Below, piece by piece: positions 34,429 to 43,879 of a DNA stretch of 64,000 bases. Each line of letters starts with the position of its first letter. The first letter of the stretch is position 1. The notes beneath the pieces were generated by a model that did no database searches, was not told the origin of the DNA, and worked only from the letters and a program-made list of their open reading frames with translations. The position numbers and the translations under genes were made by a program. The DNA is from Haloarcula nitratireducens (GTDB taxonomy: Archaea; Halobacteriota; Halobacteria; Halobacteriales; Haloarculaceae): NCBI RefSeq assembly GCF_019599505.1, contig NZ_RKLT01000004.1, positions 386,141 to 450,140 on the forward strand, in the 5' to 3' direction.

Positions 34429-35424
34429 ATGCAGACGCTGCTGCTCGGTCCCGACGACGTGGCGGATCACGCCGACCTGAAAGCGGTCATCGACGCCGTC
34501 GAGTCGGCCTTCGCGGCCGACGCGCGCGGCGACACCATCATGCCCGCGAAATCCTACATCGACCTCCCGCGGTACAACGGCGACTTCCGGTCGATGCCCG
34601 CCTACGTGAACGCCGGCGAGTGGGACGCCGCCGCCGTCAAGTGGGTTAACGTCCACCCGGACAACCCGACCGACCACGACCTCCCCACCGTGCTGGGGAC
34701 GCTCATCTACTCGGACCCCGAGACGGCGTTCCCCCTCGCGGTGATGGACGGCACCGTCCTCACGCGCCTGCGGACGGGCGCGGCCGCCGCCGTCGCCACC
34801 GATTACCTCGCCGTCTCCGACGCCCGATCGCTCGGCCTCGTCGGCGCGGGCACGCAGGCCTACACGCAACTGGAGGCCATCGCCGCCGTCAGGGACATCG
34901 AGGAAGTGGTCGTCGCCGACCGCGACGGGGCCAAACAGCGGGCGTTCGCCGAGCGCTTCGGCGACCGGTTCGACGTGCGACCGGGGTCCATCGAGGACGC
35001 CGCCGCCTGCGACGTGCTCTCGACGATAACGCCGGTCGAATCGCCCATCGTCGAGCGGGAGTGGCTGGGCGAGCGCACGCACGTCAACGCCATTGGGGCC
35101 GACGCCGCCGGCAAGCACGAACACGACGACCGGACCCTGCTCGACGCGAAGCTCGTCGTCGACGACTACGAGCAGTGTACCCACTCCGGCGAGATCAACG
35201 TCCCGTGGAGCGAGGGGACGCTCACCGAGGACGACCTCTACGGCGAACTCGGCAGTATCGTCGCCGGCGACCTGGCCGGGCGCGAACCCGACGACGGCGT
35301 CACGCTCTTCGACTCGACGGGGCTGGCGATCCAGGACGTGGCCGCGGCCCACGTCATCTACGAGCGCGCTAACGGGGCCGACGACGGCACGCCGTTCTCG
35401 CTGGTCGGGACCGACGCCACCTAA
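34429..35424 (+). CDS. Ornithine cyclodeaminase/mu-crystallin family protein
   Basis: A 331-residue NAD(P)-dependent enzyme. The substrate Lys lies in PAKSYIDLP and the conserved loop in VKWVNVHPDNP; the Rossmann part reads LGLVGAGTQAYTQLEAI. The family includes ornithine cyclodeaminase, archaeal alanine dehydrogenase and ketimine reductase, and residues here do not decide between them. An agtataagt box at 34395-34403 lies 26-34 bases before the ATG at 34429, favouring this start over one 16 codons upstream. It converges with the next small gene: the stops overlap by 2 bases. Confidence 0.85.
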   Translation: MQTLLLGPDDVADHADLKAVIDAVESAFAADARGDTIMPAKSYIDLPRYNGDFRSMPAYVNAGEWDAAAVKWVNVHPDNPTDHDLPTVLGTLIYSDPETAFPLAVMDGTVLTRLRTGAAAAVATDYLAVSDARSLGLVGAGTQAYTQLEAIAAVRDIEEVVVADRDGAKQRAFAERFGDRFDVRPGSIEDAAACDVLSTITPVESPIVEREWLGERTHVNAIGADAAGKHEHDDRTLLDAKLVVDDYEQCTHSGEINVPWSEGTLTEDDLYGELGSIVAGDLAGREPDDGVTLFDSTGLAIQDVAAAHVIYERANGADDGTPFSLVGTDAT

Positions 35425-35633
35425 CTGGGCGTCAGCGCGTCGGTCACCTTCGAGATGAGCCAGACGATGAGGATGAACGGCAACAGCGGCATCAGGAGGA
35501 TCAGCAGGCCCAGAAACATCCCCCAGCCGATGAGGTTCATGGTCTCGTCGGGGTGTGGACCGGTGAGCGGGGTGACGGTTCGTAGCGGTTCCGGGAGGAT
35601 AGAGTCGCCCGACTCGTCAGCGTCTTCTGCCAT
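35421..35633 (-). CDS. Small single-pass membrane protein
   Basis: A 70-residue protein with a long hydrophobic run (GWGMFLGLLILLMPLLPFILIVWLI) near the C-terminus and an acidic N-terminal cytoplasmic part (AEDADESGDSILPEPLRTVTPLTGPHPDE). Similar small proteins are conserved in haloarchaea (I recall DUF7535). Function unknown. I chose ATG 35633, since the extra nine codons upstream are not distinctive. Confidence 0.7.
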   Translation of the reverse strand: MAEDADESGDSILPEPLRTVTPLTGPHPDETMNLIGWGMFLGLLILLMPLLPFILIVWLISKVTDALTPS

Positions 35634-35738
35634 GCTCGACGATAGGTCAGGAACCGGCATAAGGCTACGGTCGGCGTCGATTCGGGTAGTCCCCGTCGCC
35701 GACAGGATGATACCGCTCAGTACCGTCTAGGTGGCACT

Positions 35739-36527
35739 ATGCCCACTCCCGAGGCGGAGCGCGTCGTCGTGGTCACCGGTGCGAACGAGGGCATCGGCTA
35801 TCACCTGCTTCGCGCGCTCTACGAGCGCGGGCACCGGGTCGCCGGACTCGATATCGAGGTGGGGAACCTCCGACCGCTTCGGGAATCGCACCCCGACCGG
35901 ATTCGGTTCTACGAGTGCGACGTGACGGCCGACGCGGACGTCGAGAGGGCGATAGAGGGGGTGTTGGCGGAATGGGGACAGATAGATATCCTCGTCAACG
36001 ACGCCGCGATATTCGACTTCGCCCCGTTCGAAGCGCGGACGCTCGCGGACACGCGACGGGAGTTTGAAGTGAACTTCTTCGGCTATCTTCGGACTACGCA
36101 CGCCGTCTTACCGCACATGCGGGAACGCGGCGAGGGGATCGTCCACAACGTGAGTTCCGGCGTCGGACTCGTCGGGCATCCGGGGCTCTCGGGGTACGCC
36201 GCGACGAAGGGAGCCGTCGAGGCGTTCACACGGTCGCTTCGACTGGAACTACGGCGCGAGAACGTCTGGTGTACGGTGATGCACCCGCCGCTCACACGAA
36301 CGCGGTCGGCGCTCGAACTCGGCTACCCGGAGTGCCTGCTGAGCGACCCCGCGGACGTGGGCCGGAAACTGGCGGCCGAGATCGAGTCGACGGGTCCGGT
36401 CGTCACGGCCGACTGGACGGTGACACTCGGTCTGGCGCTCGCCCGGCGGTTCCCCTCTATCGTCGAGAAGGGGACAGAGCGGTTCGTCACGGAGTTCGAG
36501 ACGGCCGCCGAGCGGGACGAGCGGTAG
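35739..36527 (+). CDS. SDR-family oxidoreductase
   Basis: A 262-residue short-chain dehydrogenase. Cofactor loop VVVTGANEGIGYHLL, NDAAIF strand, active-site Ser in HNVSSGVGLVG and the catalytic YAATKGAVEAF (Tyr-x-x-x-Lys). Codon usage is slightly less GC-rich than the neighbours, with more ATA and TTA (gatagagggg, cgtcttaccg), which may hint at more recent arrival. Substrate unknown. LeuRS begins 82 bases downstream. Confidence 0.88.
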   Translation: MPTPEAERVVVVTGANEGIGYHLLRALYERGHRVAGLDIEVGNLRPLRESHPDRIRFYECDVTADADVERAIEGVLAEWGQIDILVNDAAIFDFAPFEARTLADTRREFEVNFFGYLRTTHAVLPHMRERGEGIVHNVSSGVGLVGHPGLSGYAATKGAVEAFTRSLRLELRRENVWCTVMHPPLTRTRSALELGYPECLLSDPADVGRKLAAEIESTGPVVTADWTVTLGLALARRFPSIVEKGTERFVTEFETAAERDER

Positions 36528-36609
36528 GGGCCTCCACACCGCAGACGCCGACTCACCGGTCCCGTGAAGGGAAAGGTATAGCACCGTCGGTGCCCGAAAT
36601 CACGGTATC

Positions 36610-39288
36610 ATGACCACGACTGGCGAGGAACGCGAGCGCGGGTTCGACCACGGCGAGGTCGAACCGCGCTGGCAGGCGGCGTGGGACGCCGCCGACGTGT
36701 TCCGCATCGACGACGACGCCGAGGACCCCGAGTACGTGCTGGCGATGTTCCCGTACACCTCCGGGAGCCTCCACATGGGCCACGTCCGGAACTACACCAT
36801 CACGGACGCCTTTGCCCGCTTCGAGCGGATGCGCGGGGAGGACGTCCTGCACCCGATGGGGTGGGACTCCTTCGGCCTGCCCGCCGAGAACGCGGCCGAG
36901 GAGCGAGACACCAACCCGCGGGACTGGACCATGCAGTGCATCGACTCGATGAAGGAACAGCTGACCGAGATGGGCTTCGGGTACGACTGGGAGCGCGAGA
37001 TCACGACCTGCGAGCCCGAGTACTATCAGTGGAACCAGTGGCTGTTCAAGCGCTTCCGCGAGGCCGGGCTCGTGGAGCGACAGGCCGCCGAACTGAACTG
37101 GTGTCCGTCCTGCGAGACGGTGCTGGCCGACGAGCAGGTCGAAGGCGAGGGGGACGAAGAGCTGTGTTGGCGCTGTGAGACCCCAATCGAGCACCGCGAG
37201 ATGGACCAGTGGTTCTTCACCATCACCGACTACGCCGACGAACTGCTGGCGGCTCTAGACGACTTGGAGGGGTGGCCGAACAACGTCCGGGAGATGCAGC
37301 GCAACTGGATCGGCAAACAGGAGGGCGCGAGCGTCGCCTTCGAGATCCCGGGCTACGGCGACGTGGACATCTTCACGACGCGACTGGATACCATCTACGG
37401 CGCGACGTACTTCTCGCTGGCCCCCGGTCACCCGGTCGCACAGGAGATCGCCGAGGACAACGAGGAGGTCGCCGAGTACGTCGAGATGGCCGAGGCCGCC
37501 GACGAGGACGACTTAGACGTGACCTCCGGCGTGTTCACTGGCGAGTACGCGGAGAACCCCGCGACGGGCGAGGAGATTCCGGTGTACGTCGCCGACTACG
37601 TGCTGACCGACGTGGGGACCGGCGCTCTCTATGCCGTGCCCGCCCACGACGACCGCGACCACGAGTTCGCCAAGGCCCACGGCGTCCCCATCAAACAGGT
37701 CGTCGAACCCGGTCCCGAGGCCGAGGTGGACGCCGACGAGATCGACGTGCAGGAGGAGGCCTACACCGAGGACGGCGTCCTCGTCGACAGCGGCGAGTTC
37801 GACGGCCTCCACAGCGAGGAGGCCCGCGACGCCTTCGTCTCCGAGTTCGACGGCGAGCACCGCACCGAGTACAACCTCCGGGACTGGGGCATCTCCCGAC
37901 AGCGCTACTGGGGCACCCCCATCCCCATGATCCGCTGTGAGGACTGCGGGCACGTCCCGGTCCCCGACGAGGACCTGCCGGTCGAACTGCCGGAGTTCGT
38001 CCACACGACCGGGAACCCCCTCGACGCGGCCGAGGAGTGGAAGCGAGTCGACTGTCCGGACTGCGGCGGCGACGCCGTCCGCGAGACGGACACGATGGAC
38101 ACGTTCGTCGACTCCTCGTGGTACTTCCTGCGCTACACCTCGCCGGACCTCGAAGAGGCCCCCTTCGACGGCGACCGGGCCAGCGACTGGATGCCGGTCG
38201 ACCAGTACGTCGGCGGCATCGAACACGCCGTGATGCACCTGCTGTACGCCCGCTTCTTCACGAAGGTCGTGAACGACCTCGACATGCTCTCGGACGTGCG
38301 CGAGCCGTTCACCAACCTGACGAACCAGGGGATGGTGCTCGGCGAGGACGGCCACAAGATGTCCAAGAGCCGCGGCAACGGCGTCTCGCCCCAGCGCATC
38401 ATCGAGGAGTACGGCGCGGACACCGCCCGCCTGTTCATCATGGAGGCCGCCCAGCCGGAGAAGGAACTGGCCTGGAGCGCCGAGGAGGTCCAGTCGGCCC
38501 ATTCCTTCCTCCAGAACGTCTACAGATTGTCTGAGGAGTTCGCGGACGGCGCTATCGAGATGGGCCCCGACGGCGCGGACATCGCGGACTACGTGAGCCG
38601 CGAGATCGACGCGACGGCCGCTCGCGCCACCGAGGAGTACGAGCAGTTCCGCTTCAACCACGCGCTGCAGGCGCTGCGGGAACTCGTCTCCCTGCTCCGT
38701 CGGTACGAGGACGCGACCACGCCCGACGCCGAGGTGCTCGAACGCGGCGTCAGGGTCGCGGCGAAACTGCTCGCGCCGGTCGCCCCCCACGTCGGCGAGG
38801 AGATGTGGGAGCGCCTAGACCGCGACGGCCTGCTGGCCGAGGCCGATTGGCCCAGCGCCGAAGCGCCCGAGGGCTACGATATCGAGCGCCGGTTGGTCGA
38901 GAACACCCGCGAGGACGTCCGCGACATCGTCGACACCGTCGGAATCGAGGACCCGACGACCATCACGCTCGCCGTCGCGCCCGAGTGGAAGCACCGGGTC
39001 GTGGAGATCGCTCGCGACGCGGACAACGTCGTCCCCGCGGTGATGCAGAACGAGGACCTCCAGCGCCACGGCGAGGCCGCCGCCGACTTCGCGAAAGAGC
39101 TCGCGGGCCGCGCCCAGTACGACGAGACGCTCTCGCCCGAGGGCGAACTGGCGGCTCTGAAACGGGCGACGTGGCTCGTCGAACGCGAGTTCGACGCCGA
39201 GGTGGTCGTCCGCTCGGCCGAGGACGCCGAGGACTCGCTTGCCAAGAAGGCCGAACCCGGCCGCCCGGCGATCGACATCCAGGAGTAA
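36610..39288 (+). CDS. leuS: Leucyl-tRNA synthetase
   Basis: An 892-residue class Ia synthetase that charges tRNA-Leu. HMGH in YTSGSLHMGHVRNYTITDAFARF is the HIGH motif (near residue 58), the zinc/insert region has Cys pairs (CPSCE, CWRCE; CEDCG, CPDCG), the CP1 editing domain lies between about 220 and 420, and the KMSKS loop reads GHKMSKSRGNG near residue 580. The length and arrangement resemble bacterial-type LeuRS rather than the longer archaeal type, as known for haloarchaea. TATA-like ggtata at 36572-36577 precedes the ATG. Confidence 0.95.
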   Translation: MTTTGEERERGFDHGEVEPRWQAAWDAADVFRIDDDAEDPEYVLAMFPYTSGSLHMGHVRNYTITDAFARFERMRGEDVLHPMGWDSFGLPAENAAEERDTNPRDWTMQCIDSMKEQLTEMGFGYDWEREITTCEPEYYQWNQWLFKRFREAGLVERQAAELNWCPSCETVLADEQVEGEGDEELCWRCETPIEHREMDQWFFTITDYADELLAALDDLEGWPNNVREMQRNWIGKQEGASVAFEIPGYGDVDIFTTRLDTIYGATYFSLAPGHPVAQEIAEDNEEVAEYVEMAEAADEDDLDVTSGVFTGEYAENPATGEEIPVYVADYVLTDVGTGALYAVPAHDDRDHEFAKAHGVPIKQVVEPGPEAEVDADEIDVQEEAYTEDGVLVDSGEFDGLHSEEARDAFVSEFDGEHRTEYNLRDWGISRQRYWGTPIPMIRCEDCGHVPVPDEDLPVELPEFVHTTGNPLDAAEEWKRVDCPDCGGDAVRETDTMDTFVDSSWYFLRYTSPDLEEAPFDGDRASDWMPVDQYVGGIEHAVMHLLYARFFTKVVNDLDMLSDVREPFTNLTNQGMVLGEDGHKMSKSRGNGVSPQRIIEEYGADTARLFIMEAAQPEKELAWSAEEVQSAHSFLQNVYRLSEEFADGAIEMGPDGADIADYVSREIDATAARATEEYEQFRFNHALQALRELVSLLRRYEDATTPDAEVLERGVRVAAKLLAPVAPHVGEEMWERLDRDGLLAEADWPSAEAPEGYDIERRLVENTREDVRDIVDTVGIEDPTTITLAVAPEWKHRVVEIARDADNVVPAVMQNEDLQRHGEAAADFAKELAGRAQYDETLSPEGELAALKRATWLVEREFDAEVVVRSAEDAEDSLAKKAEPGRPAIDIQE

Positions 39289-39321
39289 CGGGACTCTCCT
39301 CCGGCTTTCCCGTCCCGAGCG

Positions 39322-39780
39322 CTACTGTTCAGCGGCGTCGACGAGGCCCGCTTCGTCGAGGTCGCGCAGCACGTCGGTCGCGTGGCCGTCGGGGCGGACG
39401 CCCTCGTAGACGCCGACGACCTGATTCTGCGCGACGACGAACGTCGTCCGGGGGGTCCGGCCGTCTCTCAGTTCCACGTCGAACGCCTCGGCGACGGTGC
39501 CGTCGGGGTCCGCCAGCAGATCGAACCCGAGGTCGTGGGCCTCGGCGAAGTCGCGGTGACTGTCCACGTCGTCGGTCGAGACGCCGTAGACGGTGACGCC
39601 GGCTTCCTCGTAGTCGTCGGAGCGGTCCTCGAACTGTCTGGCCTCGGTCTTACACCCCGACGTGTCGTCTTTCGGGTAGAAGTAGACGACCGTCGGGCGC
39701 GAGAAGTCCGGGCGGACCCGCTCGCCGCGCTGGTTCTCGGCGACGACCTCCGGTACCGCCGTCCCCGGTTCGAGAACCAT
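39322..39780 (-). CDS. Peroxiredoxin (Bcp/PrxQ type), 1-Cys variant
   Basis: A 152-residue thiol peroxidase reducing peroxides. The peroxidatic Cys is in YPKDDTSGCKTEARQF near residue 43. In classical Bcp the motif is TPGCTxEAC with a resolving Cys five residues on; here that position is Arg and no other Cys is present, so it is a 1-Cys enzyme needing an external thiol. Overall fold segments (VVYFYPKD, GVSTDDVDSHRDFAEAHDLGFDLLAD, RTTFVV) are normal. It lies 1 base downstream of hsp20 on the same strand, suggesting a stress operon. Confidence 0.88.
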   Translation of the reverse strand: MVLEPGTAVPEVVAENQRGERVRPDFSRPTVVYFYPKDDTSGCKTEARQFEDRSDDYEEAGVTVYGVSTDDVDSHRDFAEAHDLGFDLLADPDGTVAEAFDVELRDGRTPRTTFVVAQNQVVGVYEGVRPDGHATDVLRDLDEAGLVDAAEQ

Positions 39781-39781
39781 C

Positions 39782-40189
39782 TCAGTTCACCGGGATGTCC
39801 GTCCCGTCCTCGTCGCCGTCGGCGCTGACCTTCGGGAGGCGGACTGTCAGCACGCCGTCGTCGTAGCTGGCACTGGTGTCCTCTTCGTCTACCGCCGCCG
39901 GGAGCCTGACCGTTCGGCTGACGGACTGACGACGGCGCTCGCGCTGGACGTACCGGCCGTCGCTCGATTGTGCGGACTCGCTGTGGTCGGCGCTGATCGT
40001 GAGCTCTCGCTCGTCGGCCAGTTGTACGTCCAGGTCCTCGCCGTCGAAGCCGGGGAGGTCGGCGCGGACGACGTAGGCGTCTCCCGTATCGACGATGTCC
40101 GTCGGGACGCTGTCGAGGTCGACGCCGAACTGCTCGCCGAACGTGTCGAGCGCTCGCTCGATCTCCGCGAAGGGGTCACGGTCGCTCAT
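39782..40189 (-). CDS. Hsp20/alpha-crystallin small heat-shock protein
   Basis: A 135-residue small chaperone that holds unfolding proteins. The alpha-crystallin domain spans about 35-125 (DAYVVRADLPGFDGEDLDVQLADERELTISAD; VSRTVRLPAAVDEEDTSASYDDGVLTVRLPK), with the typical A-x-x-x-n-GVL signature. The C-terminal motif I-x-I is replaced by TDIPVN, so oligomerisation may differ. It precedes the peroxiredoxin gene by one base in the same direction. Confidence 0.88.
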   Translation of the reverse strand: MSDRDPFAEIERALDTFGEQFGVDLDSVPTDIVDTGDAYVVRADLPGFDGEDLDVQLADERELTISADHSESAQSSDGRYVQRERRRQSVSRTVRLPAAVDEEDTSASYDDGVLTVRLPKVSADGDEDGTDIPVN

Positions 40190-40236
40190 AGGCGATCGTA
40201 CACGGGGACGGAACTTAAGAACGCCGTCGAACCGGG

Positions 40237-41052
40237 TCAGTTCAGCACCGTCTCGGAGTCGTAGGAGCCGAGGTGGCGCACCCAGCCGTTCTCCGCGAGC
40301 GCTTCGACGTCCTCGATGGCGTCCCGCGTGCGCTCCTCGTAGAGACCGGCGGCGATGTCGACGTGGAAGACGTAGTCGCCAAGCCGCTCGCCGCTCGGTC
40401 GGGACTCGACGCGGGTGAGGTTGATGTCGCGGTCGGCGAAGGGTTCGAGCAGTTCCAACAGCAGACCGGGGTAGTCGGCGTTCGGGTAGACGATGAAGGA
40501 GGATTTCCCGCCGGCCTCCGAGCGCTCGCTGACGGGCGCGACGGCCAGAAAGCGGGTCGCGTTCGAGGACTGGTCCTGGATGTCCTCGGCCAGTACCTCG
40601 AGCTCCGTGCCGTTAGTGGCGTTCTCGGGGTGGCCGATGGCGGCGACAGACGAGTCCTCGCGGGCGCGCTCGACGCCGCGAGCCGTCGAGGCGACCGCCT
40701 CCACGTCGACGCCGGGGTAGTGCTCGTCGAGCCAGCCCCGACACTGGGCCAGCGCCTGCGCGTGGCTGGTGACGAGGTCGAAGGAGTCGCCCTGTGCCAG
40801 CAGCGCGTGGCGGATGGGCGTGATGATCTCCTTGATCACGGCGACGTCGTACTCGGCGAAGGCGTCCAGCGACTCCGTCACGGACCCCTCGATGCTGTTC
40901 TCGACCGGGACGACGCCGCGGTCGGCCTCCCCCTCGGCGACGGCCTCGACGATGGCGGTCATCGACTCGGCGAACTCGATGTCGCCGTCGTCGACCGCCT
41001 GTGCGGCCCGGTGAGAGTAAGTGCCCGCGGGCCCCAGCGTGATAGTCGTCAT
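40237..41052 (-). CDS. pheA: Prephenate dehydratase
   Basis: A 271-residue enzyme converting prephenate to phenylpyruvate in phenylalanine synthesis. The catalytic TRF motif is in SSNATRFLAVAP near 165, the start TTITLGPAGTYSHRAAQAV is typical, and ENSIEGSVTESLD and the C-terminal ACT domain (SSFIVYPNADYPGLLLELLEPFADRDINLTRVESRPSG, with the ESRP motif for Phe binding) indicate feedback control by Phe. No chorismate mutase domain is fused. ATG 41052 is preferred to 41076. Confidence 0.93.
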   Translation of the reverse strand: MTTITLGPAGTYSHRAAQAVDDGDIEFAESMTAIVEAVAEGEADRGVVPVENSIEGSVTESLDAFAEYDVAVIKEIITPIRHALLAQGDSFDLVTSHAQALAQCRGWLDEHYPGVDVEAVASTARGVERAREDSSVAAIGHPENATNGTELEVLAEDIQDQSSNATRFLAVAPVSERSEAGGKSSFIVYPNADYPGLLLELLEPFADRDINLTRVESRPSGERLGDYVFHVDIAAGLYEERTRDAIEDVEALAENGWVRHLGSYDSETVLN

Positions 41053-41118
41053 ACCGTCGGGTAGTCCGCTCGTCATGAAAAGCGCCGCGGTCGACCCGTC
41101 CGGTTAGCGGCGCTCCAG

Positions 41119-41958
41119 TTAACTGAGGCGGTCGAGTTCGTCGTCGCTGAGTTCGATCCCGCTGGCGGCGACGTTCTGTTCGAGGTGGTCGACGCTCGAC
41201 GTGCCCGGGATCGGCAGGGTCACGTCGGAGTGCTGGAGGAGCCACGCCAGCGCGATCTGGTGGGGCGAGGCGTCGTGGTCGTCGGCGATCTCGTCGATGC
41301 CCTCGACGTCGTCCAGGTCGCCCGCAGCGAGCGGGAACCACGGGATGAAGCCGATGCCGTACTCCTCGCAGGCTTCGAGCACGTCGTCGTCCTCGCGGTT
41401 GGCGACGTTGAACTCGTTCTGTACCGTCGCGATGTCCACGATGTCGCGGGCGGTGTCGAGCTGCTCGACGGAGACGTTCGAGACGCCGACGTGGCGGATC
41501 AGCCCCTCGTCTTTCATCTCGGCGAGCGCGTTGATCGACTCCTCGAACTCCGTGTCCGGGTCCGGCCGGTGGAACTGGTAGAGGTCGATGGGGTCCATCC
41601 GCAGGCGGTCACGCGAGGCCAACTGCGCGTTACGCAGGTAGTCGGGGTCGCCGTGGGGGAGCCAGTCGCCGTCCGTGTTGCGCAGGAGGCCGCCCTTCGT
41701 GGCGACGACGAGGTCGTCGCTCTCCGTGTCCAGCGCCTCGCCGATGAGGCGCTCGGAGACGCCGGGACCGTAGGAGTCGGCCGTGTCGACGAAGTTCACG
41801 CCGAGTTCGACGGCCCGTTCGAGGACGTTCCGGGCCTCGTCCTCGTCGTCGGGTGCGCCGATGATGTCCTCGCCGGTGATGCGCATCGCGCCGTAGCCGA
41901 GTCGATTGACCGTCAGGTCGCCGCCGATGTCGAACGTGTCGCTCTGGTTTTCGACCAT
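41119..41958 (-). CDS. Aldo/keto reductase
   Basis: A 279-residue NADPH-dependent reductase. Catalytic residues are in FVDTADSYGPGVSERLIG (Asp, Tyr), VVATKGGL (Lys) and YQFHRPD (His). The C-terminal LPIPGTSSVDHLEQNVAASG binds the cofactor. It resembles the YdhF/oxidoreductase-type of haloarchaea more than the AKR at 9650. Substrate unknown. Confidence 0.9.
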   Translation of the reverse strand: MVENQSDTFDIGGDLTVNRLGYGAMRITGEDIIGAPDDEDEARNVLERAVELGVNFVDTADSYGPGVSERLIGEALDTESDDLVVATKGGLLRNTDGDWLPHGDPDYLRNAQLASRDRLRMDPIDLYQFHRPDPDTEFEESINALAEMKDEGLIRHVGVSNVSVEQLDTARDIVDIATVQNEFNVANREDDDVLEACEEYGIGFIPWFPLAAGDLDDVEGIDEIADDHDASPHQIALAWLLQHSDVTLPIPGTSSVDHLEQNVAASGIELSDDELDRLS

Positions 41959-42039
41959 CGCCTCGGCGTTGGCGGGCCAGCCTGAAAGGGGGCCGGGTGG
42001 GAGAAATCCAGCGGCGGAATCGAGGGGAGAGCGAGCCCG

Positions 42040-43458
42040 CTATCGCGTGTGAATGGCCTCGCCGCGGGCGGCCATCGCGGCCTCGTGGACCGCCTCGGAG
42101 AGCGTCGGATGCGTGTGGACGGTGCTCGCGACGTCTTCGAGGCGCGCGCCCATCTCGATGGCCAGGCCGAGCTCGGCGATTAGCTCCGAAGCCTCGGGAC
42201 CGACGATCTGTGCGCCCAGCAGGAACTCGCTGTCGGCGTCGGCGACGATGCGGACGAACCCATCTTTCTCGTCGAGGGTCAGCGCCCGACCGCTCGCTCG
42301 CATCGGCATCTCGCCGACGACGGGGTCGAAGCCGGCCTCCTCGGCCTCGCTCTCGGACATCCCGACGGTGCCGATCTCGGGGTCGGTAAAGACCGCCGCG
42401 GGAATCGCCTGCTGGTCCAGCGCGGCCGGTTCGCCCGCGGCGACTTCCGCCGCGACCTCGCCCTCGGCCGAGGCCTTGTGAGCGAGCATCGGCTCGCCGG
42501 CCACGTCGCCGACGGCGAAGACGTGCTCTACATCGGTGCGGGCCTGCTGGTCCGTCGAGAGGAAGCCGTCGTCGGCGGGTTCGAGCCCGACGGCGTCGAG
42601 TCCGACGGTGTCGGTGACGGGTTCCCGGCCGACCGCGACGAGACACTGCTCGGCGTTGTACTCGGTCACGTCGTCGTTCTCGTCGGTGGTGCTGACGCGG
42701 ATGCCGTCGTCGAGTTCGGTCCAGTCGCGGGCGGCCTCGCCGAAGGCGAACTCGACGCCCAGCGACTCCGCTCGCTCGCGGACGATCTCCGCCACGTCGT
42801 CCTCGTAGCCCGGCAGCACGTCGTCTAACATCTCCACGACGGTCACGTCCGCGCCGAGCTTGGCGAACACCGTCGAGAGCTCCATCCCGATGTAGCCCGC
42901 GCCGACCACCAGCAGGTCGTCGGGGACCGTTTCGAGCGCGAGCGCGTCTTTCGAGGAGAGGATGCGGTCGCCGTCGAACTCGAAGCCGGGCACCTCGACG
43001 GGCCGGCTGCCGGTGGCGACGACGGCGTGTTCGAAGGCGACTGACTCGGAGCCCTGTCCCTCGCCGCCGTGGGCGACCCGCACGGTCTCGTCGTCGACGA
43101 ACTCCGCGGTGCCCTCGATGAGGTTCACGCCCGCGCTCTCGCACAGCGACTCGACGCCGCGGGTCAGCCGGGTGACGACGCCGTCTTTCCACTCGCTCAT
43201 CGCGCTCATGTCCACGGCGGGGTCGGCGTAGACGCCCATGTCCTCGGCCTGCCCCGCGTCGTGGGCTACGTCCGTCGCCGAGATGAGCGCCTTCGAGGGG
43301 ATACAGCCGTGGTTGAGACAGGTCCCGCCGTAGGCGTCCCGCTCGACCAGCGTGGTGTCGAGTCCGAGCTGCGCGCCGCGGATGGCGGCGACGTAGCCGC
43401 CCGGCCCGCCGCCGATGACCAACAGTTCCGTGCCCGTGGTGACGTCTCCTACGACCAT
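42040..43458 (-). CDS. lpdA: Dihydrolipoyl dehydrogenase (E3)
   Basis: A 472-residue FAD flavoprotein that reoxidises dihydrolipoamide on E2 with NAD+. The FAD loop is VIGGGPGGYVAAIRGAQLG, the redox disulfide GGTCLNHGCIPSKAL is near residue 47, the NAD loop is VVGAGYIGMELSTVF, and the C-terminal VHTHPTLSEAVHEAA supplies the catalytic His-Glu pair. Only the CMD-like gene on the other strand separates it from E2, so it serves the adjacent 2-oxoacid dehydrogenase complex. Confidence 0.95.
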   Translation of the reverse strand: MVVGDVTTGTELLVIGGGPGGYVAAIRGAQLGLDTTLVERDAYGGTCLNHGCIPSKALISATDVAHDAGQAEDMGVYADPAVDMSAMSEWKDGVVTRLTRGVESLCESAGVNLIEGTAEFVDDETVRVAHGGEGQGSESVAFEHAVVATGSRPVEVPGFEFDGDRILSSKDALALETVPDDLLVVGAGYIGMELSTVFAKLGADVTVVEMLDDVLPGYEDDVAEIVRERAESLGVEFAFGEAARDWTELDDGIRVSTTDENDDVTEYNAEQCLVAVGREPVTDTVGLDAVGLEPADDGFLSTDQQARTDVEHVFAVGDVAGEPMLAHKASAEGEVAAEVAAGEPAALDQQAIPAAVFTDPEIGTVGMSESEAEEAGFDPVVGEMPMRASGRALTLDEKDGFVRIVADADSEFLLGAQIVGPEASELIAELGLAIEMGARLEDVASTVHTHPTLSEAVHEAAMAARGEAIHTR

Positions 43459-43548
43459 AGCGACCTCTCGGCGGGCCGGGTGAAAAACTACCGCCCTCTG
43501 CGCCGAGGCGGACGAACCTATGTTACGCTGGCGGTCGTACGCACCGAC

Positions 43549-43878
43549 ATGGCAGACGAGATCAGCGACTCGGAGGAGCTACCGGAGACGCCGACGCGGT
43601 TCGCCGAGGAGCAACCGGCCGTCTGGGAGGCGTATCGCGACCTCGGGGAAGCGTGTTCGGAGGCGGGACCGTTAGACGACGAGACGAAACGGCTCGTGAA
43701 GCTCGCGCTGGCGGTCGGCGCGCAGTCGGAGGGCGCGGTCCACTCGCACGTCCGGCGCGGGCTGGAGGAGGGCCACTCCGCGGCGGCGCTCGAACACGTC
43801 GCCACGCTCGCGGTGCCGACGCTCGGGTTCCCGAAGGCGATGGCGGCCAGGAGTTGGATCTCGGACCTGACGGAGTGA
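43549..43878 (+). CDS. Carboxymuconolactone decarboxylase-like protein lacking the CxxC
   Basis: A 109-residue helical protein of the CMD/AhpD fold. The core LVKLALAVGAQSEGAVHSHVRRGLEEGHSAAALEHVATLAVPTLGFPKAMAA matches the family, but the CxxC pair of AhpD is absent (positions are occupied by GAVHSH), leaving only the His. A peroxidase-type redox role is therefore unlikely and the function is unknown. It lies between E3 and E2 on the opposite strand. Confidence 0.8.
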   Translation: MADEISDSEELPETPTRFAEEQPAVWEAYRDLGEACSEAGPLDDETKRLVKLALAVGAQSEGAVHSHVRRGLEEGHSAAALEHVATLAVPTLGFPKAMAARSWISDLTE

Positions 43879-43879
43879 G

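Noticed and set aside
36610..39288. A frameshift or split in LeuRS
   Set aside because: Motifs run in one continuous frame to the stop; length is normal.
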